A stretch of 20,659 nt of DNA, from contig CAZLVB010000013.1 of the NCBI GenBank assembly GCA_964562855.1, forward strand, positions 1 to 20,659, written 5' to 3'. Numbering within the stretch: position 1 is the stretch's first letter; the number at the start of each line of letters is the position of its first letter. The notes below the pieces were generated by a model. It was not told where the DNA came from and ran no database searches. It saw only the letters and a program-made list of their open reading frames with translations. This DNA is from 2-12-FULL-41-17 sp964562855 (lineage in GTDB: Bacteria > Patescibacteriota > Microgenomatia > Curtissbacterales > GWA2-41-24). The translations under genes were made by a program, and so were the position numbers. This document shows positions 1-5,380 of the stretch, piece after piece.

Positions 1-35
1 GCAATAACTGTACCTTTTGTTAAAGTTATTTCCAT
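1..35 (-). CDS. atpE: Start of a probable ATP synthase subunit c gene (partial)
   Basis: Only the first eleven codons and two further bases lie in the window, reading MEITLTKGTVI and continuing off the left edge. An AGGA sequence sits just ahead of the ATG. The call rests mainly on position: subunit c normally follows subunit a (atpB) in F-type ATP synthase operons, and atpB lies directly upstream on the same strand. The short hydrophobic start fits a subunit c but is far too short to prove it. Confidence 0.5.
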   Translation of the reverse strand, partial: MEITLTKGTVI

Positions 36-167
36 TTTTTCCTAAACGCTCCCCCCCTTTACTCACCTCAAGGGCAAACCTAGCGGTTTTCCCTTAATAT
101 TCCCTTTCCCTAAATTGAGTAAATTCTACTAGCTAAGCCAGATAGAATTTACAAATATTAATTTAAG
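36..167. other. Short spacer between atpB and the probable atpE
   Basis: This gap holds AT-rich DNA and a run of seven C on the plus strand, which is a G run upstream of the probable atpE start. The sequence TAAATTCTACTAGCTAAGCCAGATAGAATTTA (split here as TAAATTCTA at 118-126 and TAGAATTTA at 143-151) forms a 9-bp inverted repeat that could be a processing or attenuation hairpin between the two cistrons. No ORF of note is visible. Confidence 0.4.
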
Positions 168-908
168 CTAGTGTCCTTCCTTTTGCGTTAAGATTACCAT
201 AAAAACTAGGGTTAGCATAGCAAAAATTAAAGCTTGTACAAATCCCACCAGAATTTCCAAAAAATAAAAAGGGATAGGAACAATATACGCAAAGAGTTTT
301 GTCGAGGCCGTTGTTAAAAGAACTTCTCCGGCAAAAATGTTGCCGAAAAGCCGAAAAGAAAGGGAAAGGATTTTGGTGGCTTCTCCGATTATTTCCAAAA
401 AGCCTACAAAAAGAAATATTGGATTAAGGCTGAAGAACTTTCCCAAGTAGCCGCCAAGTCCAAGATATTTAATCGCCAGATAATGTGTTGCAACTAAAGA
501 AACAATAGCCAAAGCGACAGTTGTATTTAAATCGGAATTGATTGATCTTAGGAGGGGAACAAAGACTTTATGGTGATTTTCCTCCAAAAAAAATCCGACA
601 GAACCGATTCCCGGTAAAAGACCTAAATAATTACCAAACAGTATAAAAAAGAAAAAGGTAGCAACTATTGGTAAAAATACTTTTGTTTTTTCACCAGCAA
701 CAGAAGAGACCAGTTCCTGGAAAGCTTCAATTGCTGCTTCGGCAATGTTTTGCAGACCTTGGGGGACAGGAGTGATCTTTTTGGTAGCCAACGTGGCTAC
801 TGCAATTAATATTATGGTAACAATCCAGGTGGTTAAAATGGAGTTAGTGATCGGAAAGGGGCCGAGCTGAAATAATTTCTCAGCAGCTAAGGCTACATGT
901 GCTTCCAT
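168..908 (-). CDS. atpB: F0F1 ATP synthase subunit a
   Basis: This is the membrane subunit a of F-type ATP synthase, which forms the proton half-channels against the c-ring in the cytoplasmic membrane. The 246-residue protein is strongly hydrophobic with about five or six membrane segments. The hallmark SLSFRLFGN block is at residues 182-190, with the essential channel arginine at R186, and the C-terminal helix is rich in hydrophobic residues around FVQALIFAMLTLVFM. The length is normal for the family. It starts at an ATG with only a weak ribosome binding site, and the probable atpE follows after about 130 bases, as in a standard atp operon. A carbonic-anhydrase-like gene lies 25 bases upstream on the same strand and may be co-transcribed. 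Confidence 0.96.
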   Translation of the reverse strand: MEAHVALAAEKLFQLGPFPITNSILTTWIVTIILIAVATLATKKITPVPQGLQNIAEAAIEAFQELVSSVAGEKTKVFLPIVATFFFFILFGNYLGLLPGIGSVGFFLEENHHKVFVPLLRSINSDLNTTVALAIVSLVATHYLAIKYLGLGGYLGKFFSLNPIFLFVGFLEIIGEATKILSLSFRLFGNIFAGEVLLTTASTKLFAYIVPIPFYFLEILVGFVQALIFAMLTLVFMVILTQKEGH

Positions 909-933
909 TGGCTTCTATGTTCATTATATGCAT

Positions 934-1296
934 TTAAAGCGGCTTGATACCATCAAAAGTAGCAAGTAGCGTTGTAACATCTAAGCTCGGCTTAATTTCT
1001 TGTAGAGAAGTGGCCATTTTTGCAGCATTTTGACGGTGTGACTCTTCTGAGTTATCTTGGCCATAGGCGCTGCAGTCTTCGTGTTCATAAATATAAAGCT
1101 GGTCTGGATCGTGAAGTTTAAGAGAAAGACTGGCAGCGTCGAGAACTGTATCATAATCTTTAGATGCCCCGGGCAAGGAGATTCGGTCACAATTGCCGTT
1201 AAGATGGCGGTTTTTAAGATCCTCCTCGATCATTTCCTGGAATCTAAAATCGATACAGCTTATAGCGAGTGCTTGTGCTTTGTGTTCTTTGGACAT
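934..1296 (-). CDS. Short beta-carbonic-anhydrase-like protein
   Basis: Beta-class carbonic anhydrases bind zinc through the pattern C-x-D-x-R followed later by H-x-x-C. Both parts are visible here: SCIDFR gives C14, D16 and R18, and EHEDC gives H72 and C75. The protein has only 120 residues, roughly half to two thirds of a typical beta-carbonic anhydrase, so it lacks much of the C-terminal helical region. CO2 hydration is therefore an inference, and a related zinc-binding role is possible. An AGAGGG sequence lies just ahead of the ATG. The gene is 25 bases upstream of atpB on the same strand, and its leader carries a 10-bp inverted repeat. Confidence 0.72.
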   Translation of the reverse strand: MSKEHKAQALAISCIDFRFQEMIEEDLKNRHLNGNCDRISLPGASKDYDTVLDAASLSLKLHDPDQLYIYEHEDCSAYGQDNSEESHRQNAAKMATSLQEIKPSLDVTTLLATFDGIKPL

Positions 1297-1320
1297 TTCC
1301 CTCTAAAAAAAGGCCCTTTG

Positions 1321-1361
1321 AACAACCAAATTTAAGTTGTTCTAAAAGTCCTTTGGTTGTT
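1321..1361 (-). promoter_or_regulatory. Hairpin in the leader of the carbonic-anhydrase-like gene
   Basis: The arms AACAACCAAA (1321-1330) and TTTGGTTGTT (1352-1361) are a perfect 10-bp inverted repeat with a 21-base loop, about 25 bases upstream of the start codon. A TATAAC sequence on the minus strand sits directly before it and could be the -10 box. After the hairpin the minus strand runs into a T-rich stretch, so attenuation is possible. Function is inferred from position only. Confidence 0.4.
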
Positions 1362-1425
1362 ATACTAGCAAAGTCTCAAAAGGATGACAAGTAATGAAAA
1401 AGGTAGCTAGCTTATCACAACAAGT

Positions 1426-1583
1426 GTCATTCTCGCCCTTCAATTGTCATTCCCGCGCCCGCCAGAGGCGGACCCGCCTTTGGCGGGCGCGGGAATCAAT
1501 TCAGGGAGAATCTGATCCTCAATCGAGTCTTCGACCGTGAGTCCCGAAGAAACTCCGCTCGGACCGAATCGGTTGAGGATGAC
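1426..1583. repeat. Nested palindromic repeat, family A
   Basis: An outer unit begins GTCATTCTCGCCC (1426) and ends GGTTGAGGATGAC (1583). Inside it lies a 48-bp palindrome (1449-1496) with perfect 15-bp arms, ATTCCCGCGCCCGCC and GGCGGGCGCGGGAAT. That palindrome itself encloses AGGCGG and CCGCCT. On either side of the inner palindrome the outer arms still match imperfectly, CCCTTCAATT against CAATTCAGGG, as if one palindrome had jumped into another. A further module rich in TTCGAC and CTCGG lies between CCTCAATCG and CGGTTGAGG. The same GTCATTC, CGGGAATC, CTGATCCTCA and GAGGATGAC blocks occur inside trpS. Confidence 0.85.
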
Positions 1584-1619
1584 AGGCTACTTGCGTTGAG
1601 GTGATAAGTACCAAGAAAT

Positions 1620-1772
1620 ATGATTCTTAGAATTCTATTTATAATTGCCGGGATAGCCGGGATTGTGGCTATTTTTTATGTTTCCTGGTTTTGGAGAGCG
1701 CTAATTGCGCCGATGGTGATTATTCTGTTTTGGGATACGATTGTTAGTTTTTTGAAAAAAAAGCAGGAATAA
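1620..1772 (+). CDS. Small two-helix membrane protein, hypothetical
   Basis: A 50-codon ORF starting MILRILFII and ending in KKKQE. It has two hydrophobic stretches, about residues 4-20 and 27-44, with a short WRALIAP turn between them and a positively charged tail. This is typical of a small inner-membrane protein. A GAGGTGATAA sequence lies upstream and could serve as a ribosome binding site. I do not recognise the family. It lies between the nested repeat and a four-helix-bundle gene whose repeat array starts almost at its stop codon. Confidence 0.55.
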   Translation: MILRILFIIAGIAGIVAIFYVSWFWRALIAPMVIILFWDTIVSFLKKKQE

Positions 1773-1838
1773 ATTGATCTAATTGACCTAATTACTCTAA
1801 TTATTCTAAATAATTATTAAAGTCCCAATTTCTAAATA
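1771..1838. repeat. Left microrepeat array of four-helix-bundle gene 1
   Basis: This AT-rich array repeats a degenerate CTAATT unit about every nine bases (CTAATTGAC, CTAATTACT, CTAATTATT) and ends with AAGTCCCAAT before the start codon. The block TAATTATTAAAGTCCCAAT (1811-1829) matches the reverse complement of 2237-2258 downstream of the gene, with a few extra bases there. It therefore frames the gene as an imperfect inverted repeat. Confidence 0.6.
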
Positions 1839-2201
1839 ATGGAAAACACGCGAATAAAGAAAACTTACGACTTAGAAGAGAGAACCGCAAAATTTGGTGA
1901 GGATATAATTAAATTTTGCAAGATTGTTCCTAAAAATTCAATTACAGCCCCGCTTATAAATCAGCTTGTTAAATGTGGAACAAGTGTTGGTGCAAATTAT
2001 TGTGAAGCGGACGATGCTGAAAGTAGGAGTGATTTTAGGCATAAAATCGGTATTTGCAAAAAGGAGAGCAGAGAAGCTAAGCATTTTCTGAGAATGATAG
2101 TGATTGCAGTGCCAGAATTAAAGGGAGAATCTAAGGCATTATGGCAAGAGGCGAAAGAGTTAAACTTGATCTTCGACTCAATTTATAAGAAGGTCAAGTA
2201 A
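1839..2201 (+). CDS. Four-helix-bundle protein of the S23 / 23S rRNA intervening-sequence family
   Basis: This 120-residue protein belongs to the family first seen as the ORF of intervening sequences in 23S rRNA genes (S23/IVP, Pfam 23S_rRNA_IVP) and also found alone in many genomes. Family features visible are the GEDIIKFCK first helix, the QLVKCGTSVGANYCEADDAES block that holds the conserved SVGAN(Y/I)xEA motif (residues about 49-58), and KKESREAKHFLRM in the third helix. The molecular role is not established for the family; relatives act as small nucleic-acid-binding scaffolds (for example Avd in diversity-generating retroelements). No reverse transcriptase or rRNA gene is in the window. 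It is bracketed by inverted AT-rich microrepeats. Confidence 0.9.
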   Translation: MENTRIKKTYDLEERTAKFGEDIIKFCKIVPKNSITAPLINQLVKCGTSVGANYCEADDAESRSDFRHKIGICKKESREAKHFLRMIVIAVPELKGESKALWQEAKELNLIFDSIYKKVK

Positions 2202-2281
2202 AATCGGCTTTTCTTATTGGGATTGGGAATTTTTTTATTGGGATTTATTTAATAATTAGAAATTAGGAATTAGAAATTTGC
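2202..2281. repeat. Right microrepeat array of four-helix-bundle gene 1
   Basis: The array repeats TTATTGGGATT (three degenerate copies from about 2214) and then AATTAGAAATTAGG units. Read in reverse complement it gives CTAATTCCTAATTTCTAATTATT followed by TCCCAAT blocks (shown here in separate pieces), matching the order of the left array. It separates the gene from the convergent recombinase gene. Confidence 0.6.
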
Positions 2282-3157
2282 CTAGAGCTGTTCCAGTTTT
2301 GCTTTAGATTCGCCGGGTGGGGGCTGGATAAGAGTTAAGTAACGCTCTGTGGTTGAAAGTCTTTTGTGGCCGGCGATTTTGCTGATTAATACCAACGATG
2401 CTCCCGAAGAGAGATGATGGGCAACCCAAGTGTGTCTAAGGTCATTGACTTTCGCTCCACTAATCCCTGCCTTTTTGTAATAACGGTCGATGGCTGTTCT
2501 GATATTTCTAACCAGCAGAGGTTTGCCGGTTTTGGTAACAAAAAGCGCTTTGTTGGGGGTTTTTGGCCTGACATCAAGATAACTCTTAAGTGCACTTTCA
2601 GCCGCTTTATTTAAAGGTATAGTTCGTTCACTTCTGTTCTCCAGAGCACGAATATAAAGTTGCCCCTCTTTAGTCTCTTGGGAAAAATAAACGTCATCCG
2701 TTCTTAAATTGGCAAGTTCTCCGATTCTGATGCCGGTTTGCAAAAGAACCTCGATTATTGCCGCAATTCGCTTATCGTCTCTGGCAGCATCTCTTAAAGC
2801 CCTGTATTCAATCGGAGAGAGAATTCTGGGAGGTTTGGTTTCAAATTTTGGATGATCAACTAATGTTGCGGGGTCGTCAGTTATTATTTCCTGAACTTTT
2901 AAGAATCTAAAAAAAGTTTTCGTGGAATTAAGTTTTCTAGAAATTGACTTTGGGGTGTAGCCTTTTTCGGAAAGCTTTGCCAGAAACGATTTTATGTCGT
3001 CTGACGATACTTCATGGACATGAGCTTTTTGAAGTTCGTTTAAAAATTCGACAAGTTGCTGAATGTCCTTACCATAGGCCAGCACCGTCGCTGAAGCCCG
3101 CTTTTTACCTTTTAGATGCTCTATAAATTCTTTATGTGCCTCGTGCAATTTCTTCAT
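2282..3157 (-). CDS. Tyrosine recombinase, XerC/XerD-like
   Basis: A 291-residue protein with an N-terminal SAM-like core-binding domain (about 1-95) and a C-terminal catalytic domain. Visible catalytic positions are R144 (TGIRIGEL), R241 (DLRH), H264 (IAGHKRLSTT) and the nucleophile Y273, nine residues after H264 as in XerD. Two positions differ from the family: the HxxR histidine is N238, confirmed as an AAT codon, and the usual beta-hairpin lysine region (GKGNKER in XerD) reads ALENRSER, leaving E173. It may be a chromosome dimer resolvase variant or an element integrase. A longer frame is open to 3394, but a strong promoter lies inside that extension, so the ATG at 3157 is chosen. This gives the usual family length. 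Confidence 0.88.
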   Translation of the reverse strand: MKKLHEAHKEFIEHLKGKKRASATVLAYGKDIQQLVEFLNELQKAHVHEVSSDDIKSFLAKLSEKGYTPKSISRKLNSTKTFFRFLKVQEIITDDPATLVDHPKFETKPPRILSPIEYRALRDAARDDKRIAAIIEVLLQTGIRIGELANLRTDDVYFSQETKEGQLYIRALENRSERTIPLNKAAESALKSYLDVRPKTPNKALFVTKTGKPLLVRNIRTAIDRYYKKAGISGAKVNDLRHTWVAHHLSSGASLVLISKIAGHKRLSTTERYLTLIQPPPGESKAKLEQL

Positions 3158-3244
3158 TTTTATTGTGCAGGTTTTTGGCCATATATCAGACGATATATGA
3201 CGAGTCCCGTACCGATTGTGGTACAGGGCAGCCGTGGGAAGATT
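3158..3244 (-). promoter_or_regulatory. Recombinase 5' leader with two hairpins
   Basis: Between the predicted transcription start and the ATG lie two inverted repeats. One is CATATATC-AGAC-GATATATG (3180-3199), with perfect 8-bp arms. The other pairs CCC-GTACC (3206-3213) with GGTAC-GGG (3220-3228), with one bulged A. No good ribosome binding site is seen before the ATG. The hairpins could control translation or be protein-binding sites. Confidence 0.45.
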
Positions 3245-3250
3245 GAGGCT

Positions 3251-3280
3251 AGTATACGCCCATGCTATGGGTCTTGTCAA
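3251..3280 (-). promoter_or_regulatory. Sigma-70-type promoter of the recombinase gene
   Basis: On the minus strand a perfect TTGACA (3275-3280) is followed by an 18-base spacer and TATACT (3251-3256). The spacer contains the small palindrome CCCAT-AGC-ATGGG, a possible operator. The -35 box abuts the terminal repeat of the 72-bp inverted-repeat element. Confidence 0.78.
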
Positions 3281-3351
3281 CCCCGTTAGAAGTTGGCTTA
3301 AAGTTCTTTTTTGCGGGTCTAGGTTCGAGGCGATTAATCTTCTAACGGGGT
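3280..3351. repeat. 72-bp MITE-like inverted-repeat element
   Basis: The perfect 13-bp terminal inverted repeats ACCCCGTTAGAAG (3280-3292) and CTTCTAACGGGGT (3339-3351) enclose 46 bases. No clear target duplication is visible. On the minus strand its end runs straight into TTGACA, giving GGGGTTGACA. A related element with the same GGGTTGACA end lies at 13536-13606. Confidence 0.7.
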
Positions 3352-3443
3352 AAAGAAGAAATTTGTGATAAAGTCCTCTAAGGCTTTCTCTCAATACATT
3401 TTTTGATATATCATAAAGCTATAAGTCGTAAATCTTAGATTCA

Positions 3444-3794
3444 ATGAAACGCAATTTTTTGCTTTTTGTGGCGGTATGTATAGGACTAATTTTGGTGGTA
3501 AATAGCGCAAAGAGGCTTGTGACATTTAGGTCGACTGCCTTGCAGGTTAAGGATGCCCATGAGCGTCTTGAAACTTTAAAGCAGGAGAATGAGGTTTTGG
3601 AACGTGAACTAGAATACAAAAAAAGTAAAGACTTTGCCGAGGGTGAAATACGCAATAAATTGAATCTGGTCAAAGAGGGGGAAACTGTTGTAATTGTGCC
3701 GAAAGAAGAATCTCGTGACCAGAATCAAGAGACCGGAGACCAGAAAGCAGCACCCAATTGGCAGAAATGGTGGAAACTATTTTTCGGAACATAG
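3444..3794 (+). CDS. FtsB/DivIC-like septum formation initiator
   Basis: The 116-residue protein has the layout of the FtsB/DivIC/FtsL-B family: a short basic start (MKRN), one membrane helix (about residues 5-21), a coiled coil with LETLKQENEVLERELEY (about 32-62), and the typical block EIRNKLNLVKEGETVVIVP (about 68-86). Such proteins sit in the divisome and bridge late division proteins to peptidoglycan synthesis. The tail is low in complexity and Trp-rich (NWQKWWKLFFGT). The last codons and stop are the first unit of a 37-bp tandem repeat that continues downstream, so the C-terminal end has probably been reshaped by repeat expansion. No clear ribosome binding site precedes the ATG. Confidence 0.82.
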   Translation: MKRNFLLFVAVCIGLILVVNSAKRLVTFRSTALQVKDAHERLETLKQENEVLERELEYKKSKDFAEGEIRNKLNLVKEGETVVIVPKEESRDQNQETGDQKAAPNWQKWWKLFFGT

Positions 3795-3864
3795 TGTAGA
3801 AAAACAATCTCTATTATTTTTCGGAACATAGTGTAGAAAAACAATCTCTATTATTTTTCGGAAC
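3778..3864. repeat. 37-bp tandem repeat, 2.4 copies
   Basis: The unit starts TATTTTTCGGAACATAGTGT and ends CAATCTCTAT. Copies lie at 3778-3814 and 3815-3851 without a mismatch, followed by a partial copy at 3852-3864. The first copy encodes the last residues and stop of the FtsB-like gene. There are no spacers, so it is a minisatellite and not a CRISPR array. Confidence 0.93.
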
Positions 3865-3884
3865 GTAAGAGTAACCTTCTTATG

Positions 3885-3914
3885 TTGACTCAAAATCGCT
3901 TTTTTTGTTAGAAT
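3885..3914 (+). promoter_or_regulatory. Promoter of the initiator-type tRNA
   Basis: TTGACT (3885-3890), an 18-base spacer rich in T, and TAGAAT (3909-3914). The tRNA starts 12 bases after the -10 box, which suits a short 5' leader. Confidence 0.65.
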
Positions 3915-3925
3915 TCCACAACCGA

Positions 3926-3996
3926 CGCGGGGTGGAGAAACGGTATCTCGGGAGGCTCATAATCTCCAGAAGTGGGTTCGACTCCCGCCCCCGCTA
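3926..3996 (+). tRNA. tRNA with CAT anticodon, initiator type (tRNA-fMet)
   Basis: The cloverleaf folds with acceptor CGCGGGG/CCCCGCT, D stem GAGA/TCTC, anticodon stem GGAGG/TCTCC around CTCATAA, and T arm GTGGG-TTCGACT-CCCGC. Two traits point to the initiator: the unpaired first position (C1 against U72, where most bacteria have C1 against A72) and the A11-U24 pair in the D stem. The usual run of three G-C pairs in the anticodon stem is not complete here (A-U, G-C, G-U). The discriminator is A and the CCA tail is not encoded. Confidence 0.88.
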
Positions 3997-4275
3997 CACA
4001 TTCGATGCGCTTCGCTTACTCAGTGTACGCTTTTTAGCTATACTGAACATCGAAGCACAAGCGGGAGGAGAAGTTTACCCTGAGTTTATCGAAGGGACTC
4101 CCGCCCCCGCTACATTTCGACTCCGCGAAGCGGGGAAGAAATGTCCTGAGCGAGTTCTGAGTATAACGAAGAACGAGTCGAAGGACTAGAATTATTTTCC
4201 GCTTCGCTTCGCTCAATGCAAGCACATTGACAGATCTCACAGAAATACCACTTTCTTTTAGTTAGAATTTCTCAG
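3997..4275. repeat. Repeat debris downstream of tRNA-fMet
   Basis: This gene-free stretch is a mosaic of TTCGA/TCGAA palindromes. They include CATTCGATGCGCTTCGCTTA with CTCAGTGTA after it (4000-4028), TTTCGACTCCGCGAAGCGGG (4115-4134) and its continuation to GAGTCGAAGGAC (to 4187), and CGCTTCGCTCAATGC (4205-4219). It also holds the partial tRNA copy described separately. Open frames across it are by-products of the repeats. A TAGAAT close to 4263-4268 may serve as the -10 box of the next gene. Confidence 0.6.
4061..4114 (+). pseudogene. Partial copy of the tRNA-fMet 3' half carrying a palindrome
   Basis: GCGGGAGG-AGAAGT (4061-4074) and GACTCCCGCCCCCGCTACA (4096-4114) match the anticodon-side and 3' end of the tRNA at 3926. 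The 19-base 3' piece is identical. In place of the start of the T arm is an inverted-orientation family B palindrome, TTACCCTGAGTTTATCGAAG followed by GG. The copy has no 5' half and cannot fold as a tRNA. Confidence 0.7.
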
Positions 4276-4524
4276 ATGTGGTTTGTTTACATACTTCTCT
4301 GCTCTGACAATAGTTTTTACACAGGCGTTTCAAATAATCCACAAAAAAGATTTCTGGATCATAAAAATGGTAAAGGTGGCCGTTATACTAGGTCACACAA
4401 ACCAGTAAAATTGATTTTTCAAGAGCCGCAGAGCAGCAAGGAGCAGGCGTTGAGGCGCGAGAGGCAAATAAAAGGGTGGAGCAGAGAAAAGAAAATTAAG
4501 GTATTAGATCTTCTTATCCAGTAA
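4276..4524 (+). CDS. GIY-YIG nuclease-fold protein
   Basis: An 82-residue single-domain member of the GIY-YIG superfamily, of the short type often annotated as YhbQ/UPF0213-like. The paired signature is WFVYILLCSDNSFYTGVS (about residues 2-19), followed by the conserved NNPQKRFLDH helix with its arginine, the GKGGRYTR loop, and EQALRRERQIKGW with a conserved glutamate and arginine. These residues form the metal-dependent nuclease site in the family. The cellular substrate is unknown; relatives include repair and homing nucleases. It lies just after tRNA-derived repeat debris. Whether the nuclease is linked to that debris is speculation. Confidence 0.88.
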   Translation: MWFVYILLCSDNSFYTGVSNNPQKRFLDHKNGKGGRYTRSHKPVKLIFQEPQSSKEQALRRERQIKGWSREKKIKVLDLLIQ

Positions 4525-4574
4525 TTTTTCGCCTCCTTGGTTTGTTGGAGTATAATTTTGCTCGGGTCAATTAT

Positions 4575-5144
4575 ATGCAAGAGAGACTTGATCAAAAACT
4601 GTATGTTGCAAGGCTTAAAGCTGGCCAGCTTATAGAAAGCTTATTGGCTGCCAGAGATCCTCAGGCTTGCCTTAAAGAGTGGGCCGTACCAGAAGATCTT
4701 AAGGTCTACGGTGAACTTCTCGAAGTACTGACGCCAAGTACTGGAACAGTCGAAAGGGCTATGGAAAACATAGGGTTTCTCACCGATTTAGCAAATCACG
4801 AATCGGCAAGATCCCTTTTAGGTTTGGGGCCTACGTTGCCAGCCCTTGGTGTTTCTGCTAGGACGGGAGGGTTTGAACTAGTCCTCTCCGGCCGACTTAG
4901 ATATCGAGGGGAGGGGAGTTATTACGGCGTAGGCCTAGAGGAATTTTATTTCAAGGGGTTTATTACAAGGAGGAAAATCTCTACAGTTGCCAGAGACATA
5001 TTCGGTCAGGATTTTGTCGCCAGCACCTGGGCAGATATTGAACGAATGCCGAAAGCCAGATGGAATCATTCTCACCTTTTGGTGCAGAAACTTTCCAGAC
5101 ATGATCCCAAAAGTCTTCTTCTTAAGGTCAGAAAGAATCTATAG
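4575..5144 (+). CDS. Hypothetical protein, 189 residues
   Basis: I do not recognise this family. The protein begins MQERLDQKLYVARLKAGQLI and is predicted mostly helical at the start, with a glycine-rich middle (LSGRLRYRGEGSYYGVGLEEFYF) and a basic C-terminal part (FITRRKISTVARDIFG, KARWNHSHLL, LLLKVRKNL). RRKISTVARDIFG followed by an acidic turn could be a helix-turn-helix-like segment, but this is a guess. The frame opens at a TTG at 4542. The ATG at 4575 is preferred because TATAAT lies at 4552-4557, which would place the transcript start between the two. A run of tRNA material follows directly. Confidence 0.7.
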   Translation: MQERLDQKLYVARLKAGQLIESLLAARDPQACLKEWAVPEDLKVYGELLEVLTPSTGTVERAMENIGFLTDLANHESARSLLGLGPTLPALGVSARTGGFELVLSGRLRYRGEGSYYGVGLEEFYFKGFITRRKISTVARDIFGQDFVASTWADIERMPKARWNHSHLLVQKLSRHDPKSLLLKVRKNL

Positions 5145-5167
5145 AGTGTGATAAAATTTGTAAACTA

Positions 5168-5235
5168 GGCGGCGTAGCTCAACTTGCCCCGCTTAGCGGG
5201 GTAAAGTAGAGCGAGGGAATCATGTCCGCAGGTCG
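5168..5235 (+). pseudogene. Broken tRNA copy with a hairpin in the D loop
   Basis: GGCGGCGTAGCTCA is followed by an inserted palindrome and then TAGAGCGAGGGAATCAT, which matches the intact tRNA at 5285 except for the insert. The insert TTGCCCCGC-TTA-GCGGGGTAA (5184-5204) is a 9-bp hairpin with one G-T pair and replaces the D loop. After the anticodon region the copy diverges, and no T arm or acceptor 3' strand follows, so it is not a functional tRNA. Confidence 0.75.
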
Positions 5236-5257
5236 CTTTGGCAAAACGCCAATAGCG
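5234..5257 (+). repeat. Hairpin replacing the 3' part of the broken tRNA
   Basis: CGCTTTGGC (5234-5242) pairs with GCCAATAGCG (5248-5257) around an AAAAC loop, with one bulged base. It begins exactly where the broken tRNA copy stops matching the intact gene. Confidence 0.6.
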
Positions 5258-5266
5258 CTCCCCGGA

Positions 5267-5380
5267 TATATCAGGAACCAAATTGCCGGCGTAGCTCAGT
5301 GGTTAGAGCGAGGGAATCATAACCCCTAGGTCGTAGGTTCGATCCCTACCGCCGGTACCGCAATTTGGTTGGCTGATATA
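5267..5380. repeat. Inverted repeat flanking the intact CAT tRNA
   Basis: The left arm TATATCA-GG-AACCAAATTGC (5267-5286) and right arm GCAATTTGGTT-GGC-TGATATA (5360-5380) pair over 11 bp and then 7 bp with a small internal loop. The left arm overlaps the first two bases of the tRNA and the right arm starts just after its encoded CC. The transcript could fold into an extended stem with the tRNA at its tip. Confidence 0.8.
5285..5357 (+). tRNA. tRNA with CAT anticodon (elongator tRNA-Met, or tRNA-Ile2)
   Basis: The fold has acceptor GCCGGCG/CGCCGGT (G1-U72 at the end), D stem GCTC/GAGC, anticodon stem AGGGA/CCCCT with an A-C mismatch at its inner end around ATCATAA, variable AGGTC, and T arm GTAGG-TTCGATC-CCTAC. 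The discriminator is A, followed by CC but then G. CAT can be read as elongator Met or as Ile with modified C34. The D-arm and anticodon region look more like elongator Met, but this is not certain. Confidence 0.85.

Larger units (their letters stand above)
1297..1619. other. Intergenic region of divergent promoters and nested repeats
   Basis: This stretch separates the minus-strand carbonic-anhydrase-like gene from the plus-strand small membrane protein gene. It contains the leader hairpin, a lone GGATGAC (1382-1388) that matches the end of repeat family A, and the nested family A repeat. I see no credible ORF in it. Confidence 0.6.

Noticed and set aside
1057..1335. Plus-strand 92-aa ORF opposite the carbonic-anhydrase-like gene
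   Set aside because: The opposite strand has a recognisable zinc motif; this frame is its shadow.
3180..3199. dif-like site next to the recombinase
   Set aside because: The 8-bp arms around AGAC do not have the 11-6-11 layout or sequence of dif; it fits better as a leader hairpin.
3158..3394. N-terminal 79-residue extension of the recombinase
   Set aside because: It spans a strong promoter on the same strand and an inverted-repeat element, and without it the protein has normal Xer length.
3778..3864. Possible CRISPR array
   Set aside because: The 37-bp units follow each other with no spacers, and no cas gene is in the window.
3905..4189. 94-aa ORF over the tRNA-fMet region
   Set aside because: It runs through the tRNA gene and repeats, and its composition is that of the repeats.
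5168..5357. A tRNA interrupted by an intron, made of the 5' copy and the intact gene
   Set aside because: The intact gene folds fully by itself, and the acceptor strands of the 5' copy do not pair better with the later 3' parts.
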